Below, piece after piece: positions 33,843 to 45,655 of a DNA stretch of 64,000 nucleotides. The DNA is from Agroathelia rolfsii (lineage: Eukaryota; Basidiomycota; Agaricomycetes; Amylocorticiales; Amylocorticiaceae), in NCBI GenBank assembly GCA_018343915.1, contig JABRWF010000001.1:2542001-2606000 (forward strand), written 5' to 3'. The position numbers and the translations under genes were made by a program. The notes under the pieces are model-generated. The model did no database searches. It was given only the letters and a program-made list of their open reading frames with translations, and had not been told where the DNA came from. Numbering within the stretch: the stretch's first letter is position 1; the number at the start of each line of letters is the position of its first letter.

Positions 33843-36800
33843 ATGCTTCGATCATTGCTATCATGTCGGAGGAATATCGCGAGCCGGCTTCCTCTCGTGC
33901 AGCAGCATCGATTATCGCGTCTGCGGCACTTGTCATCCACCTCTCCGAGTCGACCGTTTCTCTCTGCCACTAGGACACTTGGCTTGCGAGCAGCTTCTAC
34001 GATATCTACCGCCATGCCTTTGTTCGGAAATAAACAATCTTCCTTGGGAAACTTTGACCTCGTTCGCGAGGTCAAGCTCGACTATACGGATTTGACCATT
34101 TCCAAGTGGCGAAGCAGGACAACTGGTCTCAGTGTCGTGCACTTGGATTATGAAGGTATGCCCGTTCGCTGATACTCGTTATCATAAATTGACGTTGGAG
34201 CAGCCCCCATTGTCAATGGCTATTTTGCGATTGGGACTGAGAGTAAGCTATGCATTTTCCGTCAATTTGCTCATAACTCAACTCGAGTCTAGTTTTCGAT
34301 GACAGTGGATGTCCCCACACATTGGAGCAGTATGTTTTCCAGTCTACGTGACTACCAACATTCCTGATTCTTTTTCCTAGCTTGGTATTCATGGGATCTG
34401 AAAAATATCCATACAAGGGCATCATCGACCATTTCGCCAATCGCGGCTTCTCAAACGGGACAAACGCCTGGACTGACACTGATCACACGGCATATACAGT
34501 CTCCACTGCTGGAGAGCAAGGATTCCTGCAGCTCTTGCCCATATACGTCGACCATATTCTGTATCCCACTATGACAAAAGCTGGTTTCGTTACTGAGGTG
34601 AGCTATATGCGAGTGTTATTTAGGTTGCGCGTGTCTTCATGTAAGCATATGATAGGTGCATCATATTAATCCGGAGGGTGAGGATTCCGGCGTCGTCTAT
34701 AGCGAAATGCAAGGTCGTGAAAACACTTCGGGGGATCTTATGAGCCTTCGGCATGTCCTATTTTCCTGTCTGACAACACACCATTTTCTGATGTATTCAC
34801 CTTATAGCTCTCAGCGTTCACTTAATCCTCCGGGCAGTGCATATCGCAGTGAAACTGGCGGCTTGATGGAGGCCCTACGGGTCCTCTCCGTGGAACAGAG
34901 TACGTATCCTGCCGCATATGTTTAAATATTCCATCGAGCTGACTCAATCATTGTCTGGCTTATTCAGTCCGGAAATACCATGCCTCCTACTATGTTCCCC
35001 ATAACCTTACGCTTGTGGTGGCAGGGAAACTATCATCCGGCACGGCCTCTCTTCTCAACGTCCTCCAGGAGAAGGTGGAGCCGACTCTCATCGCACATGG
35101 TCAGAACAAAGGACCTAAGCCGGAAGGCTGGAAAAGGCCTTTCCTCGAAACACCTAGTGCAGACAGAAAACCAATCCCGGAGACGATCAAGCAAGTGGTC
35201 GAGTTCCCTGAGCAAGATGAGAGTCAGGGTGAGCTTGTAATTACCTTCCTTGGACCTCCTCCGGCCGCGTTCTTAGAAAGAAAGGTAACGAAATATTATT
35301 CTGCATGTGATCGCTCTATCAAACCTATTTGTTTTCATAGGCATTGGATATTCTTGGAACATACATGACTTCTTCACCCGTTGCGCCTTTGAACAAAGAG
35401 TATGTTGAGACCGAAAATCCTTTATGGTATGTATTTCTCCTTGGATAGTGTCTATACACGCTTAGCTAAATTAATGGGTAGCTCGTACATCTACTTCCAC
35501 GAAGATACACGTGCTACTCGTGTCGACATGCCCATCTACATTGGATCCGTCCCGACCGAACACCTCGATACATTTGACATTAAGCTCAAGACGAGCTTCA
35601 GGCGCATTGCTGCCGAGGGCATTGACATGGACCGAATGAAGATGGTTATCGATAGGGAAATCCGTCAAGTATGTGCCGAGGACTAGCAACATATATTCTT
35701 TACTTACATGTCATCCTCAACCAGCTGCGTAGCAAAATGGAGTCGGATAAAGGAGAAGCTTTCGCAACTAGCATCATTAACGACTTCCTCTATGGAAAGG
35801 AAGACGGGTCTGAACTGCACAGCTTGAACGACGAAATCCGACAATATCTGGACCTGCAATTGTGGTCCAGCAAACAGTGGACGGGTCTGCTCCAAAAGTA
35901 GGCAAGACGCATATTTTAATGAACTCATACTTAGCGTATCATAGATATTTCATCGACCCTCACTCCGTCGTGGTTATCGGAAAACCCTCTTCGACCTTGG
36001 CTGAAACTCTTGAAAAGGATGAAAAGGCCCGTGTTGCGGCTCAAGTCAAGGCACTTGGACCAGAAGGTCTTGCTAAGGCGGCCAAGGAACTCGAGGATGC
36101 GAAACAAGAGCATGATAAACCCATTCCTACCGAGGTCTTGGAATCCTTCCCCGTACCCGATGTCAAGAGCATTTCTTGGATCAAGGTCGAAAGTACTCAG
36201 GAACAGGGTAAGGGAAGGGCCGTAGCGTCTATCGGGGCTGGTTCATCAACCGTGTTGAAGAAGCACATTGATGCGGATGGTCATGAATTGCCTTTCTTTG
36301 TTGAGTATGATCATGTTCAGGTAAGTTGATGATTATAATCCTTGCGCGTGATACTGTGCTTAATCTTTCCAACCCTTCCCCTTAGTCCGACTTTGTAACT
36401 GTTCGCGCTTTGTTCTCTCTTGCTGGGCTTCCTCATCGACTACGACTGTAATACCATTTTTTCTACGCTTCCATCTGGATAACTCTGACATCATTTTTAG
36501 TCACATCATGACTTATCTTGCCGCCTTCTTTGCTCTCCCGGTCAAGCGCGCAAATGGCCAGATCTTGACTCATGAAGAGGTCATCAATGCCCTGGATAAC
36601 GAAACGGTGGAATACGAAGCCAACCTCGGCATTTCTGGTATATATCAAGAACTGCTCCATATTAACATCAAAGTCGAGACATCTCGCTACGAAGAAGCGG
36701 TCGCTTGGTTGAGCGACGTTATCTACAGAAGCCAGTTCAATAAGGAGAGGTAAAGCTTTCTGTATCTTACAATCTCAAAGCCCCCTTTTTTTGATCGGTA

Positions 36801-38191
36801 GCTTTTTAGGCTCGGTGTTGCTATCGCCAAAGTCATGCAATCCCTACCAGAATACAAACGCGACGGAAGCCTAGTCCTCAACTCCGTCTGGCTTGACCTG
36901 TTGTTCAACCATAACTCGATGGCCCGTGCAGGCAGCGTCCTACCTTTGATTGAGTTCATGCCCAAGCTCGCGGAACAGCTCCAGGAGCACCCTGAACAGG
37001 TCATTGCTGACTTTGAGGATATTCGGTCGGCTTTCACCAAGCCAGAGGGAATACGCATCGCAGTGACTGGAAATGTGCTCGCATTGGAGAAACCAAGGAG
37101 TGTCTGGGCTAAACATTTCGGTTTCATCGGGGTATGTAGGACCTCTCATTTCATTTTCACTCACAGCTCATGCCTGCATTCTTATTGAACAGGAAAGCGC
37201 TCTGACACCGGTCCCGGTTTCAGCAAACGCTCTGAATAAGCTTGGTAAAGCTCCCGCTCAAAAGGTGACCTGAATTTTTCTATCTTAATGACAATGGCTC
37301 CAATTTAATTACCATTTTACAGGCGGTTGTCGTCAGCCTTCCCACAATTGAGAGCGCTTTCGTACAACACAGCTCGCAAGGCATTCGAGGCATGGATCAC
37401 CCTGATTATCCTGCGATTCGTGTTACGCTCGAGGTGCTGAATGCAACTGAGAGCTATCTTTGGGTGAGTTTAACTGCTAAATTACATCAATATTTTTTTT
37501 ATATGTTAATGGATTACGATAGAGGTATATTCGTGGATCGGGCTTGGCTTACGGCGCGAATGTAAGCCTCGATTCCGAGGCTGGGTTGTTGAGTTTCCAT
37601 CTTTACAGAGTAATTGCTTGCGTTTTCATTTTTCACACGTTCATACTGACAATTTTTTAGAGCTCCAACAGCGTGCAGGCATTCCACGAGGCGTCCAAAG
37701 TCGTCAAGGGTCTTGTAGACGAGTCTATCGCCTTCGAAAACACAACCCTGGACGCCGCTAAGAGCAGCATCGTATACAGTGTTACAAAGGGTGTTTCCAC
37801 TCCTGGCCGTGCCGTGAGTCTCTTGCAGTTTCACACTGTTTTTAAAGCTAGAAAATACTAAAATGGATCTCTGTAGGCGTTGATGTCGTTCATCAACCAA
37901 GGTTTGAAGGGCGTTTCTCAGAACTACAGCATCGACCTTTTGGAGCGCTATCAAGCAATCACAAAGGATGATGTTCTGGCTACGCTAAAGAAATACTTTC
38001 TGCCGCTGTTCGACTCCCGTTCGAGCGTGGCCGTCGTCGTCACTTCCCCAGCCAAGGTAGATGGTATTGCGGACGCTCTCACTGCAGACGGTTTCCAGGT
38101 GGAGAAGCGAACATTGGAAATTGGCGATGATGAGATGGATGGAAGTGAATATGGAAGTGATTCTGAAAGTGGGAGCGAGAGCGATAGGTAG
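33843..38191 (+). CDS. M16 (pitrilysin-type) zinc metalloprotease, SDD3/YOL098C-like
   Basis: Nineteen exons: 33843-34155, 34204-34242, 34293-34329, 34381-34597, 34656-34750, 34808-34899, 34968-35284, 35341-35426, 35482-35668, 35725-35897, 35945-36320, 36386-36447, 36501-36749, 36810-37131, 37193-37264, 37323-37463, 37523-37609, 37661-37813, 37877-38191; 1110 residues. The inverted zinc motif HxxEH is seen as H126-TL-E129-H130 in CPHTLEHLVFMGSEKYPYKG, and the downstream EMQGRENT segment carries the distal Glu expected in this family. The length fits the large M16C group. The first 57 codons (Arg/Ser/Leu-rich, no acid) look like a mitochondrial presequence; an ATG at 34015 starts the conserved part. 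The tail is acidic/Ser-rich. Intron 34751-34807 begins with GC. Confidence 0.9.
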
Positions 38192-38403
38192 CTCTACGGG
38201 AGATAGATGATTTAGGCATAGCGATTTTGAGCTGATTGACCAAAGTATCTTATGATCATCTGTAATTTGGTGGATCTATGTAATCACACTTCATCACACC
38301 TCAATACATACACACTCATTATAAGACTATGATTGACTTTTTTGAAAAAAAAAAAAAAAGATATAAGATATGGGAAGAGGGTGAAGCGGTATATCCGTGT
38401 TTG

Positions 38404-39759
38404 TCATGACTCTCCAATTACCTCGATCGGCTTCTCATCCGCTTCGCCAGGCTTCATTTCCAAATTATGTAGAAAATCATTGTCAACCAAAAAACGAATA
38501 GCTTGCGAGAGATTGGAGACTGTGTTCCGAATTTCAGGTAAAAGAAGCTATACAGAGAGGGAATGTCTTTAGATAAGAAAACTTATAAGTTAAAAAGGAA
38601 ATACATACATTACGAAGAAGGTAGGGTCGGGCAGCAAATGGGTTGTTAAGAGGTCGTTTAGGTTGACGAGGGGCTGGTTTCTGGATTGGTCCGGCTGAGT
38701 CTTTCTTGTCTTCGACTAAAGTCTCGGTAGTTGTCTTGGCAGTTTCGAGGATATTGTCGCTCTTCTCTGGTATAATAGAGTTCGGAGGGTCTTCATGCTC
38801 ATCTTGTGCCTCAGAAGTAACAGCCAGGCGGGATGAGACTGTCTCAGGTGGATCATCATCCGAGTCTGAATCAGAATCAGATGAATCAGAGCTTGAATAC
38901 GATCCAAGAGGTAATGGTCCAGTAAGAGCTCCAAATGCGATTGTTGGAGGTGCCGTTGTGTTTGTTTCTTGCTCGCCATTGTCATTGGCAGTGACTGACT
39001 TCTCCAGATTATCCTGTGGTATCCCTCTGGTATTGGATCTAAATGGAGCATTTCCTCTTCCTCTTCCCCTTCCCCTTCCCCTTCCTCTTCCACGCCCTCT
39101 ATCATTCATGCCTCTATTTTGCATCTCCATTCTGCGCCTCTTGTTCAGTCCTAGTAGTCCTGGATCATCCACCGAGATTTGTCCCCTTGCCAAGGCCTCC
39201 TCTCTTTTACGTTTTTTCTCTTCTATGTTGGCCTGGGTAGGAAAGCGTTTCTTTCTCTCAGCAATCCATAGCTCAATAGCTTCTGGTGTATCAAGGCATA
39301 TACTAGTGCCTTGAATAGGAATCTTTTTCCTGATATCCATTATTAGTACTGACAGCTGTTCCATGCCATATGAACCCACCCTTTCAGACTAGGATCGGCA
39401 TCCCAATTATCTGCTTTTGGTCTTTTTTCCCATCCAGGAGGGTAGATGAGGTGTCGATCCATCCGGTGAATCTCCAAAGCCTTGCGTGGTCCCACAAATT
39501 TACAGTCTTTATATGTGCACCTCTGGTCGCCAGGATTGGCTCGCATGGGCAAATTTCGTGGAGGCATAGGCGTGGGGGTAACCTGATTTAGATATGGGTT
39601 CGGTGGTAGGCCAGTGGATTGATGGTATGTCATTTGGCTGGAGCCGGGCACGGTATTGTTTGCTTGCATATAAGCCTGAGCATAGTGCGAGGAGTAAGTG
39701 TATGCGCTGGGTTGGGCGCCATAGTAGCCAGGATAGACAGGTTGATTCGGATAAGGCAT
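38404..39759 (-). CDS. NUFIP1-like box C/D snoRNP assembly factor
   Basis: Exons 39759-39380, 39329-38609, 38547-38404; 414 residues. The N-terminus is rich in Tyr/Pro/Gln. A C2H2-like motif follows (CTYKDCKFVGPRKALEIHRMDRH, about 95-117). Next comes the family's hallmark KKIPIQGTSICLDTPEAIELWIAERKKRFPT (about 128-159), then an (RG)n tract, an acidic Ser/Asp run and a helical C-terminus (LLLPEIRNTVSNLSQAIRFLVDNDFL). NUFIP1/Rsa1 links snoRNP proteins and the R2TP chaperone during snoRNP maturation. The start at 39759 is the first ATG in frame. It is divergent from the KH protein gene across 245 bases. Confidence 0.87.
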
Positions 39760-40004
39760 GAAAGTCAGAGTTGCAATTTTCCATAGCAAAAAGCCGCAAT
39801 ATACCCAAAGCGCTCTTGAAAAGGTATCTTTATGCCCTAATCACGAGCAAGATTTTGTCAAGATCTACGCCAAAAAGACCTGCGGGGCCGAGATCTGCCT
39901 CAGTCATCGCTTTCATTCTCCACATCCAAGCACTACGCATACCTCTCATCTATCTCCTCCATCCTTCTTCTTCCCGCTTTCTCTATATCATCCATTTCTT
40001 CATC
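39760..40004. promoter_or_regulatory. Shared upstream region of NUFIP-like and KH genes
   Basis: 245 bases between divergent ATGs (39759 minus, 40005 plus). CT-rich towards the KH gene. Both encode RNA-binding proteins, so co-expression is plausible but not shown. Confidence 0.55.
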
Positions 40005-41165
40005 ATGTCTGCAGAGTTGTCTCCGACCCTCGAGAACGGTTGGTATCGTGTCTATGATTGGGTCATGTTCGGATGCATATTCTTCTGAAAACTAACTTTT
40101 TTCCACATGACAAATCTTAGGCTCACCGAACTCCCCTTCACCTCCACCTCATGATAGGGATATCCTCACCTTGCGCTCGCTTGTGAGCACGAAAGAAGCC
40201 GGTGTTATCATCGGCAAGGGTGGGCAAAACGTCGCAAACCTTCGGGAACAGACTGGCGTCAAAGCTGGCGTAACTAAGGTCATCCCAGGCGTGCATGAGC
40301 GCGTTTTGACTGTCAGCGGATCCGTGGAAAGCGTTGCAAAGGTACTGGCTCTCATAAAGTTTTGAATATCAAGATATATTCATCTGATTGCGTATCTAAA
40401 TATCATCTACAGGCTTACTCCCTCATCATCGCCCAATTGGTCGCATCCGAGGCCTCTTCACCCAAATCGCCCTCCTCATCAACGTCCCAAACCCTGATCC
40501 GTCTTCTTATTTCGCATAATCTCATGGGAACGATCATCGGTCGCAACGGTCTGAAGATTAAATCTATTCAAGACAACTCCGGAGCGCGCATGGTTGCTTC
40601 CAAAGATATGCTCCCTCAATCTACAGAACGAATAGTTGAGGTGCAAGGCTCGCCAGAATCCATCGGCCGCGCCATCGAAGAGATTGGGCACAGTCTCCTC
40701 GAAGACTGGGAACGCGGTCAGGGTACCGTCCTCTATTATCCGGGCACAGGTTCGGGCGATGATCGTGGACCCTCCACTCGGCGCTCCTCTGTTAACTCTC
40801 GGCGTCCAAACGGTGCCGGAAATGGGCGTGCATCTCCTGCTACCTCTCCCACGCTGCCTTCATCTCCTTCCTCCGCGGCGGCCAACGCGAATTTGCGCAC
40901 CCAAAATATCTCGATCCCATCTGACATGGTTGGCTGCATAATTGGGCGAAGTGGTACTAAAATTACTGAAATACGCCGGCTCAGCGGAAGTAAAATTTCT
41001 ATTGCAAAGGCACCTCATGATGACACAGGTGAACGCATGTTTACCATTGTGGGCACCCCAGAAGCGAACGAAAAGGCCCTCTATCTACTCTACAATCAAC
41101 TCGAGAGTGAAAAGGAGCGTAGAGTGGGAAGGGAGCAGCAGCAGCAATCCGAACACGTCGAGTAA
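40005..41165 (+). CDS. Triple KH-domain RNA-binding protein (PCBP/Rnc1-like)
   Basis: Exons 40005-40042, 40122-40341, 40413-41165; 336 residues. Three KH domains with their GxxG loops: VIIGKGGQN (about 50), TIIGRNGLK (about 135) and CIIGRSGTK (about 255). A Ser/Arg/Gly-rich linker separates KH2 and KH3, and a Glu/Gln tail ends the protein. Such proteins bind C- or U-rich single-stranded RNA and act in mRNA stability, translation or export; fission yeast Rnc1 has the same layout. The exon 1 donor is GTATCG at 40043; the alternative GTTGGT at 40039 would break the frame. Confidence 0.9.
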
Positions 41166-42104
41166 GAACAGATCGAATACTAGGACCCCTTCGCACGACA
41201 CGGATGAATCAACTATTACTATGACGAATGCATAAACATCGATGCCAGCAGCGAGATGGACGTGCTTCGTTAGTCCTTGATAGGATGATGCAAGTATCAA
41301 TCAGTGAATATCTGTGTCACTTCTCGCCCTCTACCCCGACCACGTTTCTTGCGCGCCAAATGACTTGAGGCTGCTGTCGATGCTACCTCAGCACTATGCT
41401 TCCCTACCATCTCCCTTCTCCGACTCGACTTCCGCTCAACACCCCTTTCCTCCTTATCAACTTAGTCATCTTTTCCCCTTGTTCTCCATCACCACCGATT
41501 GTTTACCGCTCCCCCTTATTCATAGCCATTTTGCTCTCCTCCTTTGGCCTTCGGGGGCTATGAACTTTTCCTCTTCCCTGTACCTGACTGCCGCTTCGCC
41601 TCCCCTCGAATTATGCATTCATTGTAGCTGCTGATCTGAAATACATACTTGCACTCACAGCAGCACTTTTTCTTTTCTTTTCTTTTCATTATATTGTTAT
41701 CGCATGTAGTTCAGTACGCCGCAATTTGCTTCGTGTATAGATGCCGATCCAACCTCAGCTTATGAGATGCATCATCTTTTCTATATGTCACAGTGGAGTT
41801 AAATATATGACCGACTGACACATGGGTATTCGGGAGATTTCCGGATTTCCATTATCAATGAGATATATACCGTACATTGCGATTCCACTAGCCAGCGCAT
41901 AGGGCCAGACACGGACCTCGCAGGGAGTTTAATACAAAGGCGGAGAAACGAGTCATATTCGAGAAAAGCCCTGGTATGGGCCCCATACGGCGTGGATACA
42001 TAGACAACATTCTTACGGTCTCTGATCATCATAGAGGTGGTGGGTAGAAAAACATGCAAAAGCGCAAAACGAAGGTGATGAGGTCGCGTAAAATAGTTAT
42101 CCAT
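41166..42104. other. Convergent intergenic region
   Basis: Holds the 3' ends of the KH gene and of ribosomal uL13. A strongly CT-rich stretch at 41380-41620 lies on the plus strand. No gene recognised; the open frame at 41314-41634 is pyrimidine-driven. Confidence 0.45.
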
Positions 42105-42902
42105 CTAGTACCCGAGCTGGGAGAGCTTTTCGAACGATGACGCATGTTCCGAGACGGCCTTCTGGCGCAACTTGATGGCGGCAAGCTGTAAAAAGACAAA
42201 AATTGAGTATTTGAACCTTCAGTGTAATATAGTACACCCACCTTGCGCTCATGGAAGGCCTGAGCTTTAATCTTCCTCTTCTCCTCAAGGCGATCAACCA
42301 CATCCTTGTAGCCCCAGCCAACCTCGTGGGAAAGACGCTATGTAACAAAATAATGCATAGTTAGCACCGGCGCAATTATGAATGGGTGCGATGATACCTT
42401 GACCGTGCAGTACTTCCTTCCAGGCTTCAGCCTCAGTACTCGCAGAGCCTCTGGAACAACCATCCGCTTCTTCCTGTCGTATGGTGGGGGGACACCCTCA
42501 AAGAGCTTCAAGCGCTCGAGAGCGGCAGCGCCGCGCGCTGTCTTGTGGGGAACCATGCCACGGATTGCACGGAATAGGATTTTGGAGGGAGCACGATGAT
42601 GGAAGGGTCCCGACTTCTTGGGGTTGACGATATGACGTTTGTGGAGGAAATTGTGGTAGCGCAACTGTTTTGAATATCCAAAGCAAAGCAGAGAGTGCAT
42701 TAGACCCGCTATTCCGCAGTATAGTGCATCAGGAGGCGCTTGCCTTGTTGCGGAAGAAGCTGCCGGAGATGTTAATCTCTTCGCATCTCACGACAACGAT
42801 TTTCTGGCCAGAGAGGATCTGCTTGGAGATGATCGAGGCCAGTCGGCCAAGGAGATGACCCTTGCCATCAATAACGATGGGCGCCGAAGAGAAAGTGGCC
42901 AT
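42105..42902 (-). CDS. RPL16: 60S ribosomal protein uL13 (L16/L13a)
   Basis: Exons 42902-42744, 42664-42398, 42337-42242, 42185-42105; 200 residues, the expected length. Component of the cytosolic large subunit. Family sequence is clear throughout: [95 protein letters not shown]. Intron 1 (42743-42665) has donor GCAAGC instead of GT; because FFRNK joins directly to LRYHNFL in all relatives, this is a solid GC-AG intron. Upstream, 42903-43080 is the likely promoter and leader. Confidence 0.97.
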
Positions 42903-43399
42903 TTCGTCGAATCTGGGGAAAGAACGCAAACGACAACACAAGAGCGAGAGTGAGCGCAATAGAATGAACCGTTAAGGGCGCGTACGCACCTTGAGGGTGG
43001 CGGTCTATTAGAGATGATAAGATATTGAAGACTAGCAGCAATTTAGTAGAATCCCGCTTACCGTGTCTTGAAGTCGCTGCTGGCGTTGGGCGCGCCTCCC
43101 GGTCTCACTGGCACCGCTGTGGCTGCAAGAACCTTATCGACTGCAGTTCATGATGACAAACTCCGACTTTAGACTCCGACAACTGGCAATTACCACAATT
43201 CAAGACCAGGGAAATCGAATGGTCTCTTACCTGCTTGTCAACCGTTCTATCATATTTCATGCAACTTCAATGAATAGCTCCTTGTTTCTTATGTAAATTA
43301 CATAGGTTTTGGTTTGCGTAAGTGTGTTGAATAGAGAGACCATCCATGGCCTCTGCATGTTCCATTTCTTCCAAGGCCGCGAGATGTGTCAGTCTCGAC
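42903..43399. promoter_or_regulatory. Upstream region of the uL13 gene
   Basis: About 500 bases between the uL13 start and the 3' end of the SMP-30-like gene, both on the minus strand. Expected to hold the ribosomal protein promoter. A non-coding 5' exon is possible, since splice-like sites occur near 43005-43065. No certain motif. Confidence 0.4.
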
Positions 43400-44738
43400 T
43401 CACCCCGCAAATGCATGCCGCCATTTGCAGCCCTTGTATTTTCCGCTTAAATCAATCGTAAAAACATCTCCAGAGTCTGGATATTTTTCCTGCCTTGATG
43501 CGTCTTCCCCGAAGACTCCGCAATGAGTAGATGTTACAAACATCTGGTCGTCGTTTGGTCCTGTATGAAAGGATCCGCATCCATTAGAAAACCTTTTTTC
43601 GTGAAACAGGTGCTTACCCCCGAAGCAGCATGCTGTAATATTTAAGGCAGTTGTGAATACAATTTCTGCATCAAGTTGTCCTTGGGGATTGAATCGAACT
43701 ACTTTGCCTCCGCCCCACCTGTGGGACATTGTGAGCGAACCTGTAATGACTATCACTGCTTATCTGTTTACCTGGCACTCCAAACACCCCCTTCACTATC
43801 TATGCATAAACCATCCGGGAATGTATTGTTGGGCAACCCAAGTTGAAGGCAGTCAACAAACACTCGTTTGTTAGAGATGCTACCAGTGCTTGCGTCGTAA
43901 TCATAGGCCAGGATCTGATTCCTGAGTGAGTCGGTGAAGTACCTGTAATACAGGGTAAAACGATTTTTGAAATTGGATAAGTAAACCTGATTAAACTCAC
44001 AAGATCGTGCCGTCGGGACTCCAGCCAAGGCCATTAGAATCCTGTGATATATAAGTTGATCATAGTTTCGGAACCAACCAAGTAGACTGCCTGTGCAACC
44101 CACAGTGAAGGGACCATCATCAACGACTGTACAGCTGCCATTAGAGGGATCGTAGCAATATAGTTTTCCCGCGATATTAACATTATGAGTTTTGGACTCG
44201 ATCGTACCCACAAAGAACCTGCCCTGTATGTCACAGGCTCCGTCGTTGAAACGCGTGAAAGGTCTTTCTTCTTCGGAGAGAGGTGTTGTCACATAATCCA
44301 AATCTTGACCTCTAAGGATAGCAAAACCACGAGCTGTTGCACAAGCCAGCTAGTGCCCGTCCGTCAGGTGCGAGGAAACACGCTCATCCAGTGCTTGCTC
44401 ACCCCATCGCCGTTCCGACGTAGAGAAAGGCATGTGACGGCATCCACACATACCACTTTATCCAGACTTTGATCATCCAGCTGAAAATGGTACACCTATA
44501 ACCAATAAATACCAAGATATTATATCACAGGGCATTCTGATATGCAGTTACCTGCTTCTCTATGATGTCTACGAAATGAAGTGTATTTGTCGCTTCATCA
44601 TACAACGGGGCTTCACAGTAGCTAAAATAAGTAACAACATGACAGGTGATAGGATGGAATCTCTCAACCTTCGCCCAAGGTGCACCCGGACTTAATGAAT
44701 GGAGAGGAAACAGAGAACCTTTGTATGGGGATGGACAT
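43400..44738 (-). CDS. SMP-30/gluconolactonase/regucalcin family protein
   Basis: Eight exons: 44738-44669, 44610-44552, 44495-44403, 44349-44104, 44041-44001, 43942-43772, 43718-43618, 43560-43400; 313 residues. Six-bladed beta-propeller lactonase family; members hydrolyse sugar lactones with one divalent metal. Metal ligands expected at E23 (CTLGEAPLYD), N159 (DSNGLGWSPDG) and D213 (FPDGLCIDSEGGVW) are all present. The start ATG at 44738 gives MSIPIQRFSVSSPF, in frame with GCTLGEAP; an ATG further upstream at about 44950 is out of frame and would need more exons. No signal peptide, so probably cytosolic. Confidence 0.9.
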
Positions 44739-45061
44739 TTCTGAGAGCTCGCGGTATGTATCTCACAACATCCCGTCTTTTAACTTGAGGCTCACATGTT
44801 TTCGGACCGGTGACGAGGGAGAAGACATAGGCATTATCATGAATGATCGGTCAGAGTGCCAAGATCTTGGGCTTCGATTTAGAGACAATTGATGTCACCT
44901 GGCACTGTCCAGGAATCATGGTCGTGATAGGCGGCCGGAAGGAGAAGTTTCTTGATGCCAAAATGGTCATAGTTTAAGGAAAATGAGAAAATGGATGTAA
45001 ATTGGCGGAATTAGGTACAATGCGAAGTTATACCGGGACAGACCCGTCTAATACCGAATTA
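44739..45061. other. Intergenic region between SMP-30-like and ACP genes
   Basis: 323 bases between two minus-strand genes: the ACP 3' end and the promoter of the SMP-30-like gene. No further gene is seen. Confidence 0.5.
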
Positions 45062-45655
45062 TTATTTTGCTATTAACTGTATTAGTCTCCTTTATCATTT
45101 ACACTTGAAGTTGTAGATAGCTTACCCTCTGGCGTGTTGGCAATGTATTCAATGGCTATGGAGGTTGTTCTTACATTAAGCTAATGCTGGCTTGTATGTC
45201 ATGCAACGACGTACCCTGAGAGACAGTCTTAATTTCATCTGCTTCAGCGTCTGGAATTTCAATAGAGAATTCCTGAGCGAGTACAAGTGTTAGCTATTGG
45301 AGCACCAAAGGAGTGCAAAAGGGATGACAAACCTCTTCAACAGCCATGACTACTTCAACCGCATCCAGACTGTCGAGACCCAGGTCTTCCGAGAATGAAG
45401 CAGAGGGTGTTAGCTTTTAAAAAGTGGCCGTTAACTAATATCCTTGATAGCATTGTATGGTATGTCTACCTTATTCTGGTCGACCTTCTCGAAGCCCTTG
45501 AACACATCCAAAACACGCGCCTGAATGGCATCCCGCGAAAGACCGGCAGCAGCAGAGTATGTGCGCAATGAGTTCATGATTGGAAGCCTTGGAGCGACCA
45601 GGCGTGTTGCCTGAGGACGAGCCACAGCACGGAAAGCGAGGCGGAGGGCAGACAT
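45062..45655 (-). CDS. ACP1: Mitochondrial acyl carrier protein
   Basis: Exons 45655-45470, 45413-45333, 45272-45215, 45155-45126, 45069-45062; 120 residues. Carrier of acyl chains in mitochondrial fatty-acid synthesis (lipoate precursor) and accessory subunit of complex I. The N-terminal 35 residues are Arg/Ala-rich, as in a mitochondrial presequence. The phosphopantetheine site is Ser77 in [12 protein letters not shown], followed by [14 protein letters not shown]. The last coding exon is only eight bases (codons completing Ala, then Lys and stop), giving the usual NTPEAK ending; without it the protein would run on into intron sequence. Confidence 0.95.

Noticed and set aside
38706..39314. 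202-codon plus-strand frame opposite the NUFIP-like gene
   Set aside because: Ser/Leu/Pro-rich shadow of the RG and acidic repeats of the real minus-strand gene, which carries the family signature.
40039..40121. GTTGGT as the donor of the first KH-protein intron
   Set aside because: It would place the KH1 exon out of frame; GTATCG at 40043 keeps it open.
44880..44960. Alternative first exon of the SMP-30-like gene
   Set aside because: An ATG here would need an extra intron; the ATG at 44738 is in frame with the conserved start and has normal length.
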